From Platynereis dumerilii (lineage: Eukaryota > Annelida > Polychaeta > Phyllodocida > Nereididae), in NCBI GenBank assembly GCA_026936325.1, contig JAPTHN010000104.1, positions 360,001-424,000 of the forward strand: a stretch of DNA of 64,000 nt, written 5' to 3'. Within the stretch, counting starts at the first letter, position 1. Each line of letters begins with the position of its first letter. Shown one piece after another: positions 12,501 to 23,024 of the stretch. Made by a program: the position numbers and the translations under genes. The notes beneath the pieces were generated by a model. That model was given only the letters and a program-made list of their open reading frames with translations, was not told the origin of the DNA and did not search any database.

Positions 12501-15500
12501 TTGGATTGTAAGACCATGTGTAAGACATATTGCAGTGAAAGCTATTCTCTAAAAGCTTTTACAAATGCAAAATGTCCACTTCCAATATTATAATAACTCC
12601 TATCTCAACTGCTGCCACTTACATCATCTGAAATCTGAGCACCAAAGGTCACCCATGTTCCTGAAATTAGAATAAAAATATATAATCAATGGAAGGATAG
12701 GATAGGATATTTTATTTGCACAACTTAGGTGCTTACAATAAAGTGGAATATGAACATACATAAATAAACTGGAGTAAAATGTTGTACAGGAGGGCACCTG
12801 CGCAGAAACTGCTGTAACCCAAAGGGTAGGTGAACCCACCCCCCCCCCCTTTAGTTATACCCTGGATATACAGTGATATATATATTATACATAAAACACG
12901 CCTTCAAACACTGTTGCATTTGGATCTAATCAAGGCTGCTATTTCATCAATCTAGTCCAAAGGCAAGTTCTTATACTGCTTACACGTATTTCTGACTTCT
13001 TGAATAAATCATTCGGATGGATGGATGGATGATTGGGGCTTTACGTCCTGTATTTTTGCACTATGTAGGCTAATTAGGACATGAGGAGACAAGGAAATGA
13101 GGGGAAGGATGATTGAAACAGCCGTCCAACATAGGCCCAGATGATCCAGCAAGAGCTGGATTCGAACCCTGGACCCAGCGATTGGCAGCCCAGCAAGCTA
13201 CTGCTAGACTAACCTTCCCCCCAAATAAATCATTGGGAATGATAGAAGAAAAAGCTTGACTCACCAAGAGCTATGTTGGAGACACGGAGACCTGACTTGC
13301 CAAGGTTTCTGCGAATTAGAAAATAAAAGACACACTCTTAACACAAAAGGTTCTTGATGGTATTTATAAAGAAGGTTCTTGATGGTATTTATAAAGAACC
13401 CACAGCCAAAAAAAAGGTTCTAAATTTTTCTAGGGGTTAAACTGAATTGAAAAGGTTTAATACTTGGTGGGAAAGCCCTATGATAGGACCCTATGCTCCC
13501 AACTTGAGAGAGGGGTTCCATTGTGGGAGTTCAGTGCAGCTGGATTATCTAAGTGCTGTTTTTTTCTGTTGTTCGTACCTCTTTAAAAAGTTGCATAATG
13601 AACCTTTTAGGGTTCCTCATCTATATCAGCTTATAGAAATCTTAAAGGTTACATATAAAACATTTTCGTTAAGAGTGCACTTCTAAGACTTACTTCGACC
13701 TATTAATTAGGTCGAATTAAGTCTTAGAAGAAAAGGTGTGGGATAAATATCAGTTGCTATGGCGACTGACATTTATCCCACACCTTTTCTCCTGTAGGTA
13801 ATTTTGATTAAATTGACAAAACAATTGGATGACTAAATGCCAAGAGTAGGTCACACTCCTGTATTTTCGATATGAAAGGGTTATTCTCGATACAACAGTT
13901 ACTAAGGCTTGACATATTACTTTTTAGCTTCACGGATCGATCGACCCAACAGATTTTCAGCGCATACGAAAAAACCCAAAAAAACATGAGCTTAAATTCT
14001 TAACCCACAATTACATTACATTGACATTATAAAATTATATATAAGCTTTGTTTGTCAGACGACTAACTGACCCAAGAAAATGTGCTTTAAGCACATTCGA
14101 GAAGCTAAAGATCAATTATGTCTGGCCTAACAACGTCCAATTTGTGACTTGATTCGCAGAATTCTGATTACATAAAGATGCACTTTGTACATGGTAAATC
14201 CTAAATTATGATATATCACATTTCAGCTGACTTTGCAAATTATTTTCGTTATATTGATTTACCATGCAATTGGAACTTTTTCATTAAAGTACTTGGTACT
14301 CGTACTTGTACTCATAGAATGTACTTCTGCTGGAGTACAGTGTATATCGGTCATTTGCTGCACTGATTTCTTATATTATATTAGTATGTGATGTTTAAAG
14401 CAATACGAGGGGTGTCCCAAAAGTTCTGACCAATTTTTTTGGCAGACCTTTCTATTTGAAGTAGCTGTATGAAATTTTCACAGAATCAATTTCAGGTATT
14501 TCACTATCCATTTTGAAAATATGGTGCCTGTTCGAACATTTTAAATAACTTTTCTGTTGCCATGGAAACAGAAGGTCAGTGCACTCAGCGCAGCTCAATT
14601 TTTTAGGCCAAATCCAAGTGTCTAGGCTTGTAAATAACCAAGGAATTTACTGTAAATATGCAATGGATGATCATGAAAAATGTTATTTGGAAACCTAACA
14701 GTATCTCAAAGTATTTCATTTACATTTAAAGTCACTGCGAATCAGTTTAACCCATGTGCTGAGGCAAACACCTGGGTCCTCAAAACGGGGTTGTTCTTAA
14801 ATTGTGGAATTTCAGTGTATGTGGAGACTGCTTCATTTCTCATTATGACTATTATTTCTTTAATTTTTGAACTGTTATATAAATTTTAGTATCACACAAA
14901 GTTACAGAAGGCCAAATTTGGTAAGTAAAGAAGATGAGATTGGGTTTTGAACCTAAGGTTCTTGAGCACTGCCTCTTGACAGCAGATTGTTTCAGCCAAA
15001 CTGTCTCAAGCGCTGTTAGGCAACTGCTGGAAAACGCCTTTGGTAATTGCCTCAGCTGATCAGGTTGAAATATAAATAAATGTTTATAATCTAATGGGAG
15101 ATGTCTTGAAAGACTGCAAGCCTATCAGGAAATACATTTTCTTGCAATCATTTGCTTTTTTACTATAAGTTCTCTGACTTTTACCACAGCTAATTTGCTG
15201 AATTTCGTCTGAGAAATTGAGCTGCGCTGGGTGCACTGACCTCTCGTAACCATGGTAACAGAACTGTAACTTCAATATTTCTTACAGTCTTGATTTTTTC
15301 AAAATAGATGAACAAATACCTGAAATTCATTCTGTGAAAATGTCATTTAGCTATTTCAAATAGAAAGGTCTGCCAAAAAAAATTGGTCAGAACTTTTGGG
15401 ACACCCCTCATAAATTGTTTGTCTCATGAATCGTCTTGTTGATCTTCATTTCGTATAGCATGCATTTAGTATGGGTTGGTTCCGGGATTACCCAAACCCT

Positions 15501-18500
15501 GCCCATGGGCTGGGGATGGGCTTGGGCTGCAAGTTGTTTAAATTTGCCCGGGTATGGGCGCGGCTACATTATCTTCTTAATTCTGGCCCGGATCAGGTAT
15601 GGACTTGACTCCGAAAAGTCGGGCCAATGCCACCCATAGATAAATTCAGAATTATAAATGGAGAAAGTCGTAGTGTCACCCTGGATAGTGGCGACCCCTA
15701 CCTGAACCTCTTTAGTTTCCTCTCCCTCTCAACATGTGTCACCCTGGATAGTGGCGACCCCTACCTGAACCTCTTTAGTTTCCTCTCCCTCTCAACATGT
15801 GTCACCCTGGATAGTGGCGACCCCTACCTGAACCTCTTTAGTTTCCTCTCCCTCTCAACATGTGTCACCCTGGATGGTGGCGACCCCTACCTGAACCTCT
15901 TTAGTTTCCTCTCCCTCTCAACATGTGTAACCCTGGATGGTGGCGATCTCTACCTGAACCTCTTTAGTTTCCTCTCCCTCTCAACATGTGTCACCCTGGA
16001 TGGTGGCGACCCCTACCTGAACCTCTTTAGTTTCCTCTCCCTCTCAACATGTGTCACCCTGGATGGTGGCGACCCCTACCTGAACCTCTTTAGTTTCCTC
16101 TCCCTCTCAACATGTGTCACCCTGGATGGTGGCGACCCCTACCTGAACCTCTTTAGTTTCCTCTCCCTCTCAACATGTGTCACCCTGGATAGTGGCGACC
16201 CCTACCTGAACCTCTTTAGTTTCCTCTCCCTCTCCCCCTCAACATGTGTCACCCTGGATGGTGGCGACCCCTTCCTGAACCTCTTTAGTTTCCTCTCCCT
16301 CTCAACATGTGTCACCCTGGATAGTGGCGACCCCTACCTGAGCCTCCTTAGTTTCCTCTCCCTCTCTACATGCGTAAAGGTGCAAGTTGGGACGCTGAGG
16401 CTGCAACATTCTGTTGTGACCGTTGCGGTGTCATTGTGCTTGTTGTTGTGCTTGTGGTTGTTATTCATAAAATGGTTCGTTTTCTTCTTCGAAAACATCT
16501 TGGCGTAAACGTTAAAGTCTCCTAATAAAATTGGATCATAATATGATATTTCCTCGTTGATTAATGCAAATTAGCTCTGTAGAACCTTCAGATTCCGTCT
16601 GTGCATAACATGTGTGAGTAAGGCAAGTTATCTTAGTAGTAATCCATAAAAAGCTGCCATAAATTAAATCCTGAGAAATGAAATTTCCCTCATAAGAAGT
16701 AATGACCACCAAGATTGAACCTCTCCCTGGAACTGTACATAACTCAATGCTAAAGCCCTTAAGTATGAACATTCACTAGAATATACATACCACCAATGAC
16801 ATTTATGCAATAAATTACAAAGCTTAAGGCATAGTAACAGCTTAAAATGGCAATAGCAACTTAATAGCTTGTAACACTGCTACAGAATACATGTAGCTTG
16901 CTCTGCACATTTACCTTAAGGATCAGGCACTGGAGCAGGATCAGCCCACATAATTATTTATAAGTTGAGGACCTGAATGCCAATCAATCTGATTTGCTTG
17001 GCTGGGTATCTAGTATATTCTATATTCTATATATTGGTAATGTATAATCAGTGATAGTAATAGCTACCTAAATATTATGTTGGCTTACAGCAGAAGTCAA
17101 AAGTATGGATTCAAGCAAGATTGACTGGGTTAGGACTTTAAGTTCTCACAACTGCTCTGAAGAAATCTTTTTTCCCTAAGTTTAGACCTATGTCACAGTT
17201 CAAGACTCCATTGCTTAGCATTGAGGCATTTATTATGTAAATGAACTAGCTATGATGCCACAGGTCAAACTGGCCAATGGCCTTCCTTGCGGTACAACTT
17301 CATCAGAGCCTTACGGCCAAAGTAATACCACAACTGTGGTGCAAAGTTATCATATAGTTCATACAATGACATACATAATATATATCTTTATCATTTGCAC
17401 ACATATTTAATCAATTGCTCCCAATGGGATTTAATATAGCATTTTTTTGTCTGCGCATTCTATCTGGTCAATTGTATTTTTAAAAAATGAAAATTTAATG
17501 AAAATTTGAAGAAGCCTCCTCAATGGTAGGCCTAATGTTTCTACCTTTCTGATTATACCACTTCTGGACTGTTCCAGAGAGACAACATGATAGTTTCACT
17601 CTCAAGCCTTAACACACCGTGGAATGGAGGTGTATACAAAATGCACAGACAGAGAGATCAGTGTGCCATTCCATTAGTCCGTGTCATTATAGCAGGATCA
17701 GGTGCTGAGCCCCACTCCAATTCACATTCTGCTGTACAAACGTACTGACTCAAGGATACTCTATGTCTCCTGGGTATGTTTTCTGGTCCCTGCACAGCTT
17801 TACATATCATACATGTGGTCTTTGCTTCTTTACTTAAGGTGACTCAACCGTGGTACACTGCACATACTTCTGAGCAGCCTGGTTGCCTAGCAACATAGCG
17901 TCACCACTGCTGCAGGCCCTGAAAAAGTTGTGACGTTACCATTTTCTGCTCTCTTTTTTTTAACAGCATGGCAGCCAGTAATTTGCTATTTAAATGAGAT
18001 CTAATGCAGATAGAAGCATAGTTATTTCTTTATTGAATGCAGTAACACCTATTCTATGCTAATTCAAAGTTTCAGCTTCTCGTCTTTATCAAAAGAATTT
18101 TCTCAACTAATTTCAGTCAACTGTGTCTAAAATTGTCTTTATTTCTTTAAATTGACATTGGCATAGTCATGGTACTGCAGTTAAAAAACGACTCGGTGAA
18201 ATTTTTTTATTTTTGGACATTTGTTTGACAATAACCTGTTTATGATATATGCAAATTAAAAAAAAAATCTGTATGATCATTTTCCTAAAATTTGATTACT
18301 GCCAAAATTGATGCATGCAAAATCTGCAATTAATTAGTGCGTTTGTGCCCTTTGAGCTCTTACAGAAGAAAGTATTTTAACCTTTTTCTTCTAATTTGTG
18401 GCAAATGTATTGGTTTACATCCATGGGAAGACATTTCTGACATTTTTGTGTGACAAATGCATGTAATGCTTTATTCTGTGGTACATAACCAAAAACTCAA

Positions 18501-19668
18501 TTTACAACTTTTAAGCTGTCATCAGGCCAAATATGCTGTTACCATGGCAACCAAACGAGTCGGTGAAATTTTTTTATTTTTCATTTTTGGAATGTATGGG
18601 TCCCATAGACTATCTGTGCAAAATTTTAGAAAAATCTGTATGATCAAACTACCACGCTTGAGTCACCTGGGCATCATAAGAATACAATGTGTAGACCTAA
18701 TTCAAAAAGTATCGCTTTGCCCAGATACATATCTGAAGAATGAGGGTGAAGAATGAGAGTGAAGAATGAGAGTGAAGAATGAGGGTGAAGAATGAGGGTG
18801 AAGAATGAGGGTGAAGAATGAGGGTGAAGAGTGCGGGTGAAGAGTGCGGGTGAATAGTGCGGGTGAAGAGTGCGGGTGAAGAGTGAGGGTGAAGGATGAA
18901 GGTGAAGGATGAAGGTGAAGGATGAAGGTGAAGGATGAAGAGTGAGGGGAAAGTGTGAGGGTGAAGGGTGAGGGTACAGAGTGAGGGTAAAGTGTGAGGG
19001 CAAAGAGTGAGGGTACAGAGTGAGGCCACTGAGGGTGAAGAGTGAGGGTTAAGAATTAGGGTGATGAGTGAGGGTGAAGGGTGATGGTGAAGAGTGAGGT
19101 TGAAGGATGAGGGTGAAGAGTGATGAAGAATGAGGGTGAAGAGTGAGGGTGAAGAGTGAGGGTGAAGAGTGAGGGTGAAGAGTGAGGGTGAATAGTGAGA
19201 TGAAGAGTGAGGATGAAGAGTGAGGATGAAGAGTGAGGATGAAGAGTGAGGATGAAGAGTGAGGATGAAGAGTGAGGATGAAGAGTGAGGATGAAGAGTG
19301 AGGGTGAAGAGTGAGGGTGAAGAATCAGGGTGAGGCTGAAGAGTGAGGGTCAAGAGTGAGGGTCAAGAGTGAGTGTGAGGGTCTAGCGTGAGGTAGAAGA
19401 GTGAGGGTGAGAACAGATCTGGAAAGGGAATCATCTTCGTGGGGCTCAGATTTATGATTTCTTTTGTGTTTCACTAGCTGTGTGTGATTGTCGTAAGGTA
19501 ATTGCCCAACCTGTAAGCCTTGGGACTGAAGTTGTTGGTCCTTGAGCACTCTCCGATCTCTCTCTCCAGGTGGCGCTCCAACTCCCGCGCTTTCTCGTCT
19601 CGTTGTTGTTGGTCACGTGATCCACTTCCCATTGAGGATCCTCCGCGGTCCGAAGGTCGCTGCACCAT
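2076..19668 (-). CDS. KCNAB: Voltage-gated K+ channel beta subunit (Kv-beta), 5' part of gene
   Basis: Join of 19511-19668, 13265-13308, 12623-12660 and 2076-2155 on the minus strand; the rest lies left of the window. Kv-beta subunits are cytoplasmic aldo-keto reductase-fold proteins that bind NADPH and dock as tetramers under Shaker-type channels, altering inactivation and trafficking. The join gives 107 residues without a stop, and exon phases 2, 1, 0, 2 agree at every junction. The core begins [10 protein letters not shown] (54-63). It keeps the cofactor residues T69, W70 and Q76 and the catalytic D98 and Y103 in FDTAEVY, all offset by exactly 13 from mammalian Kv-beta2 numbering as I recall it. 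Residues 1-53 are a charged, Gln/Arg/Glu-rich leader I do not recognise; beta N-termini vary through alternative first exons, so others may exist. Introns of about 6.2, 0.6 and 10.5 kb are full of repeats. Confidence 0.93.
2328..3480. repeat. ~270-bp tandem repeat, about 4-5 copies
   Basis: The marker gcaaaatttgaag recurs at 2328, 2596, 2862, 3137 and 3412, giving periods of 268, 266, 275 and 275 bp. Each unit contains the palindromic gggggtaattaccc. The last two spacings are nearly identical, so the 3' copies are the youngest. Confidence 0.9.
3481..4067 (+). repeat. Diverged relative of the 1.25-kb unit's second half
   Basis: It follows the same order of landmarks as 4760-5317: a TTTTCACT-TGGGCAAAA block, ggggtaattacccc, tgacctgtgacct, then an A-rich run ending in (TAA)n. 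Sequence identity is much lower than among the five tandem copies, so this looks like an older copy of the same family. Confidence 0.7.
4068..10440 (+). repeat. Five tandem copies of a ~1.25-kb interspersed-type unit
   Basis: Units begin with ctagacatcaat at 4068, 5318, 6623, 7873 and 9208. Each has a hairpin attactggtgaaccagtaat, an array of ttgacattcata repeats, conserved blocks with AGGTCA half-sites, an A-rich stretch and (TAA)n. Copies 2, 4 and 5 also carry a ~45-bp module with the palindrome attcaccatagtgatggtgaat before the next unit. The hairpin and CTAG junctions suggest a non-autonomous Helitron- or Helentron-like element, but this is inference. No protein-coding capacity is evident. 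Confidence 0.85.
10441..11090. other. Kv-beta intron: microsatellites and unclassified sequence
   Basis: It holds (TAA)n at about 10488-10502 and a (GAA)n-rich stretch at 10677-10716. A motif gtgcaagcactttaagcagcgc near 10611 recurs near 59000, marking an interspersed repeat end. Nothing protein-coding is convincing. Confidence 0.5.
11092..11445 (-). repeat. tRNA-derived SINE (family B)
   Basis: Read on the minus strand, the head has an A-box-like GGCAGAGTGGTTAAGG and a B box GGGTTCAAACCCC. A body follows that ends ctgcacttaccat and a TATC-type tail. A 3' part of the same family lies at 29357-29515 and a scrap at about 55213-55243. Confidence 0.75.
11446..12622. other. Kv-beta intron, mostly unclassified
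   Basis: No exon recognised. The block 12345-12450 (tttaatactgaacctttggggttcc to ttgttaagagtgta) matches one half of the fold-back element at 13332-13679, so it is a partial copy. Confidence 0.45.
12623..12660 (-). CDS. KCNAB: Kv-beta exon 3
   Basis: 38-bp exon with acceptor atttcag and donor gtaagt. With the shared Gly codon it encodes [13 protein letters not shown]. The Thr, Trp and Gln are the family's NADPH-contact residues. Confidence 0.93.
12690..12840 (-). repeat. LINE/SINE-like 3' end with (TATCC)n tail
   Basis: On the minus strand the block ends tgtgcaaataaaata followed by tatcctatcctatcc. That is how non-LTR elements with short tandem tails end. No coding part remains. Confidence 0.5.
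13014..13223 (-). repeat. tRNA-derived SINE (family A)
   Basis: On the minus strand: an A-box-like GGTTAGTCTAGCAGTAGC, then the B box GGGTTCGAATCCAGCTC, then a unique body, then a tail ending gtaaagccccaatcatcc and (ATCC)n. It lies 40 bp from Kv-beta exon 2. Other copies are at 22376, 27671, 39367 and 58321. Confidence 0.85.
13265..13308 (-). CDS. KCNAB: Kv-beta exon 2
   Basis: 44-bp exon with acceptor ttcgcag and donor gtgagt, encoding [14 protein letters not shown] plus the first base of Gly. It covers the first beta hairpin of the aldo-keto reductase barrel. Vertebrate KCNAB genes, from memory, have an exon of this size and phase here. Confidence 0.92.
13332..13679. mobile_element. Fold-back MITE with CACTCTTAAC ends
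   Basis: It starts cacactcttaacacaaaaggttc and ends acattttcgttaagagtgcac, which are inverted relatives. Both halves hold an 'aaaggttc...taaagaac' theme. It lies in Kv-beta intron 1 (the intron upstream of exon 2) with no transposase. Confidence 0.65.
13680..13795. repeat. Two adjacent near-perfect hairpins
   Basis: First arm pair: cttctaagacttacttcgacc with its complement, centred on attaat (about 13680-13731). Second: aaaggtgtgggataaat with its complement at 13775-13791, around a loop holding gttgctatggcgac, an RFX X-box-like sequence. Confidence 0.8.
13908..14127. mobile_element. Short MITE, TTA family with AAGCTAAAGATCAATTATG end
   Basis: The right end gaagctaaagatcaattatgtctggcc matches the better-preserved copy at 20202-20404; the left end is decayed (ttagcttcacggatcgatcgaccc). 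The centre is A/T homopolymer-rich. Confidence 0.6.
14406..15410. mobile_element. Non-autonomous mariner-like element, ~1.0 kb
   Basis: It is flanked by TA on both sides. The ends are inverted repeats: gaggggtgtcccaaaagttc at the left and its exact complement at the right. Similarity between the ends continues inward for ~200 bp, including an X-box-like palindrome in each half (14556 and 15246). No transposase reading frame is visible. Confidence 0.85.
15430..15674. other. GC-rich unclassified block before the 63-bp array
   Basis: Contains short inverted or repeated pieces of the type cccgggtatggg and gcccatgggctgggg. No exon or known element recognised. Confidence 0.35.
15675..16371. repeat. 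63-bp minisatellite, 11 copies
   Basis: The 63-bp unit containing caccctggatagtggcgacc repeats 11 times with few differences, and one copy carries a 6-bp expansion. Because 63 is divisible by three, plus-strand frame 15627-16508 stays open for 293 codons with a 21-residue repeat ([21 protein letters not shown]). It lies in the intron of a minus-strand gene and has no recognisable domain; I treat it as a repeat, not a gene. Confidence 0.9.
16510..17836. other. Kv-beta intron 1, nothing recognised
   Basis: AT-rich sequence without a convincing exon, tandem repeat or terminal inverted repeat. Confidence 0.5.
17837..18668. mobile_element. Non-autonomous inverted-repeat element, ~830 bp
   Basis: The left end aggtgactcaaccgtggta matches the inverted right end taccacgcttgagtcacct. 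Internal blocks 'gactcggtgaaatttttttattttt' occur twice (about 18191 and 18558). Two X-box-like palindromes lie inside, at 17882 and 18538. Confidence 0.75.
18740..19410. repeat. 12-15-bp purine-rich minisatellite
   Basis: Variants of gagtgagggtgaa repeat for ~670 bp with several higher-order blocks. It begins about 100 bp downstream of the Kv-beta exon 1 donor on the transcribed strand, so the pre-mRNA carries a long C/T-rich tract there. Long minus-strand frames here ([10 protein letters not shown]-type) are repeat artefacts. Confidence 0.9.
19511..19668 (-). CDS. KCNAB: Kv-beta exon 1 (N-terminal leader)
   Basis: The ATG is at 19668 and the donor follows 19511 (ACAG|gttggg). The exon encodes 52 codons plus two bases; the split Arg codon (AG|A) is completed by the next exon to give KAYR-NLGKSG, matching the family's usual [10 protein letters not shown]. 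Residues 19-42 ([20 protein letters not shown]) are highly charged and could form a short helix. There are few hydrophobic residues, so a classical N-type inactivation ball is not obvious. Local GC is higher than in the flanks. Confidence 0.85.
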
Positions 19669-20201
19669 GCTGTCAAAAATTGGTCAGTTTCATCATATAC
19701 GTTTGTATTTATTCATACAAAAATCCACACTCTTTTAAATAATATAGGAAAACAATCAAAAGCAGATTCAGCACGTGTAACTCTTGAGTAGAGCATTCTG
19801 ACATGACATTGTCTTAACCTGCCAGATCTGAAACATTCTTGATCCACCTCTTACATGATCATAAATGGTCCTCGGCCAAAGGCTACAGATCTCTTCGGAC
19901 AAGCGCTTTTACAGTCGACGAATGACGAGTACTCACATTCAGCTGCTGGTGGACGTTTTTAATACGACCTCACAACAGGCCCTATCCAGTGCAATGAATT
20001 TTTAAAAACTGTCTATTTGTCATTGGGTAGCTTTTTACCTCATTGATGAGTTGTGTGAACCGTAAAATGTCTTTTCCTGATAGCATTGAATGTATAGGAT
20101 ATGACCTCACTAACTGCTTATGAGTCATATAGAATAATCATACAACACACAACAACAGTGCTTTTCTGTGAGGACTTGTCCTTCATCTGCTGTAATCATT
20201 A
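19669..20201. other. Upstream flank of Kv-beta exon 1
   Basis: Probably holds 5' UTR and/or promoter for this transcript on the minus strand, but I see no TATA box or clear motif that fixes a start site. Confidence 0.35.
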
Positions 20202-20404
20202 GGCCACACATAATTGATTCTTAGCTTCGCGGACCCGCCGACACAATAGATTTCCTGCCAATGAAAAAAAAAATTGAAAAAACAAAAATTTTTTTTTTTA
20301 CATCGAAAAAATTTTTTTTTGTACTTTTTTTTTGTCCTACCGACCGACCCTAGAAAAAGTGCCTTGGGAGGATCCGAGAAGCTAAAGATCAATTATGTGT
20401 GGCC
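20202..20404. mobile_element. MITE with TTA target duplication, 203 bp
   Basis: It is flanked by TTA on both sides. The ends ggccacacataattgattc and gatcaattatgtgtggcc are inverted. The centre has A and T homopolymers. TTA duplications suggest PIF/Harbinger mobilisation. Relatives are at 13908-14127 and 48329-48537. Confidence 0.8.
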
Positions 20405-20618
20405 TTAAAATAGCCAATTTATGTATGACGACAGTGTCATCGCGTAGCGATACTTGACCAAGCCATTTTGTGATACAGCATTTAGTGTGTTGCACTACTC
20501 AAGGTCCCTCACCTAGGGCACAGTGATTAGGAATTCCTTCATTAGAAATGTACACTCATTGCTGTCTTTTGTAAGACACAATTTCAGATGCGGAGTGATT
20601 AGTCAGGTGACATTTTCT

Positions 20619-20902
20619 TAGGGGCCGACCAGATGATTTGGGGGGGGGGGCCACTGGATTTTTGGTGAAAAAAAGTTTGTTTCCCACTTGATGCTGAGAA
20701 AAGTTTGTTCAACACAAGAAAAAAGTTTGTTTCCACCTGTAGCTGGGGTACCACATTGTTAAAATTGTGTGAAACCAAAGCTTGTCTTTTGTCCGTTTTG
20801 AAAAAAAAAGGCTTGTCAACGCTTCGCACAAGAAAAAATAAAAGTTTGTGTGTCCCGGGGTTAAAATAGCCCCCCCCAACTATAGTCTGGTTGGCCCCTT
20901 GG
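20619..20902. mobile_element. G/C-capped fold-back MITE
   Basis: The left end aggggccgaccagatgatttgg and right end ccaactatagtctggttggcccctt pair as inverted repeats around aaaagtttgttt repeats. A G10 and a C7 run sit just inside the ends. Confidence 0.7.
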
Positions 20903-21058
20903 CATTGGTAGACACCATTTCAGATATACGTATGTTAAGAGATTGACTGATTGTTTATAGTTTGAAGAAAAAAAAGTAATATCGAAAGTTTCGAAACAAA
21001 GACCACATGACTGATATGAGTGAAGAGTTCATGCTTTAAAAAAAATTAATTAGTATTT

Positions 21059-21390
21059 AGGCCTGATTTCACCAACATGGGGTTTTGTGTCCCCCTGTCC
21101 CTTGGCCATTTCACTTTTGGATTCCCTGTCCCTTTGCAATTTTTTTCTAATGGTACTTTTGAATTCCATGTCCCTCAGCGCTGAATGGAGTTTTATATCC
21201 TCCTGTCCCTTAATTTCACTTTTGAATTCCCTGACCCTTGATCATTTTACTTTCGGATTCCCTGTCCCCCGTATCCCCCCTTCCAGAGCTTAGCAGTTGA
21301 GACCAAGTTTTTAAAAGCTTTTAAAGTTCTGGATACCAGGACTAAGGTTTTAACAAGGTGTGAACCCTGTTGGTGAAATTGGGTCCTGAG
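21059..21390. mobile_element. Fold-back element with GATTTCACCAACA ends
   Basis: The left end ggcctgatttcaccaacatgg pairs with the right end ccctgttggtgaaattgggtcc. The interior has several 'ccctgtcccttg' repeats. Confidence 0.7.
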
Positions 21391-21467
21391 GATTTCAAAG
21401 AGAGAAAAGAAAGCAATGAAAGAAAATTTGTCAAGTATATTTAAAGTGAATTTGAGGATAAAATGTA

Positions 21468-21954
21468 CAGTGCCGCCTGTAAGTTAGTGAAACACATAAT
21501 ATTGTGCCATTGCAGCAATGCTAAACATCCTCAACCAAATTGCTTGTGGAGCCATGAATTCTCAACTGATTAGAGAAAAACATATTGGGTCTTAAAGGCT
21601 GATATGTAAGGCTTGTGTGATAACAATGGCAGCAAAATTTCTCTGCTGGAGTCGGGGTTAGGTATGGGTCAAAGTCTTTGATAAGTAAGTGAACCACTCT
21701 TCCCTATTAAATAACATTGGGCATGTGTTTCACTTACTTATCAAAGACTTTGACCCATACCTAACTCCAATTACAGCAAAGAAAATTAGCTGCCATTGTT
21801 ATCCCACATGCCTCACATATCGGCCTTTATGACCCAATATGTTTTCCTCTCATCGGATGAGAATTCATGCTTCCACATGCAGTTTCGCTGAGGATGTTTA
21901 GCATTGGAGCAATGGCACCATTTCATGCGTTTCACTTACTTACAGGCGGCACTG
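21468..21954. mobile_element. Tc1/mariner-type palindromic MITE, 487 bp
   Basis: It is flanked by TA. The ends cagtgccgcctgtaagt and acttacaggcggcactg are perfect complements. The two halves pair over most of their length around a short spacer near 21705, so the whole element could fold into one long hairpin. Confidence 0.9.
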
Positions 21955-22375
21955 TAGTAGAAGCACAGCCCATGGCCTCAGTTTGTTGACAAACAGAACT
22001 TCGATGAAAAATGTGTATATTAAAATTGAATGTGATGTATGTTTGCTTGTACTGTACCTGCAAGAGGCCACGATGCTGTTCCTTGCCAACATGACCAGGT
22101 GCTTTGGGTAATGAATATTGTTGTTTACAAATGTTGTTGTTGTTTACAAATGTTGTTGTGTGCAATTGTTCTTGGGTGTTTTAGTGTTCGTATTTACCTA
22201 TAGTGGATGAGGGAACTCATTTTGAGGTAGTCCTTGTCCTGATGATATTTTGAAGTCAGTTAGCCCCACGCTGTCATCATCAGTTGAGCCTCTAGGGATG
22301 TTTGTGGATTTTTGATGCAGGGAAGCTGAAATGAAATGGTGTATCAGTATTTATTAACAGAAAAATGTATAGCTT
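21955..22375. other. Intergenic, nothing recognised
   Basis: Includes a small direct repeat (ttgttgtttacaaatg, near 22120 and 22139). No gene seen. Confidence 0.4.
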
Positions 22376-22586
22376 GGGGCAGGGTTGGTCTAGCGGTAGC
22401 CCGCAAGGCTGCAAATTGCTGCATGGGTTTAGGGTTCGACTTCAGATCTTGCCGGGTCACCTTGTCCCATGTCGGGCGGCTGTTTCAATCATCCTTTGCC
22501 TCATTGCCGTGTTGTAATCCTGTTCTCATTAGCATACCAAGTACATAAATACAGGATGGAGAGCACCAATCATCCATCCATCCATA
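22376..22586 (+). repeat. tRNA-derived SINE (family A)
   Basis: Full-length copy with a diverged B box (GGGTTCGACTTC), the conserved body (catgtcgggcggctgtttcaatc) and an ATCC tail. It has more differences from the other copies than they have among themselves. Confidence 0.8.
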
Positions 22587-23024
22587 ATTCCACATTCACA
22601 AAAATATAGAGGTCAAGCTATTCTCCCTCTTGTTTCACTTTCAACACCAGATTGTGTAGCGCAGCAGCAGGACCACTGTTACCCTCATCTAAATGTTTCC
22701 GCATAGTAGATAGTCTTAGTAACTAGAACAGCGATGATTGTTCAAGCTAATAGTCTTGTACTTCTTATAATTATTCAATGTCTCATGCAAGTTTGTTAAC
22801 GTTTCAATGTTCCCAAGCCTCTATCCCCATGTGCCTCGCCCTCAGGATTGATTGGGATAGTTACTGTACGTATATCTATTTTTAAAAGCCTCATTCGGAA
22901 TAAGCCTCATTCTGAGACAATCAGCTTAAGATAAAGTTACAATTCAGTCACATTCTCTGTCTTGACTGCAAAAGAGTAGGCGCAGTCTCATCTCTAAGGC
23001 CATTGATAAACGTACCACCAGACC

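Noticed and set aside
18697-19353. 218-codon minus-strand frame rich in Leu-Thr-Leu-His-Pro-His-Ser-Ser
   Set aside because: It is the translation of the 12-15-bp minisatellite; other frames are also open in the same region.
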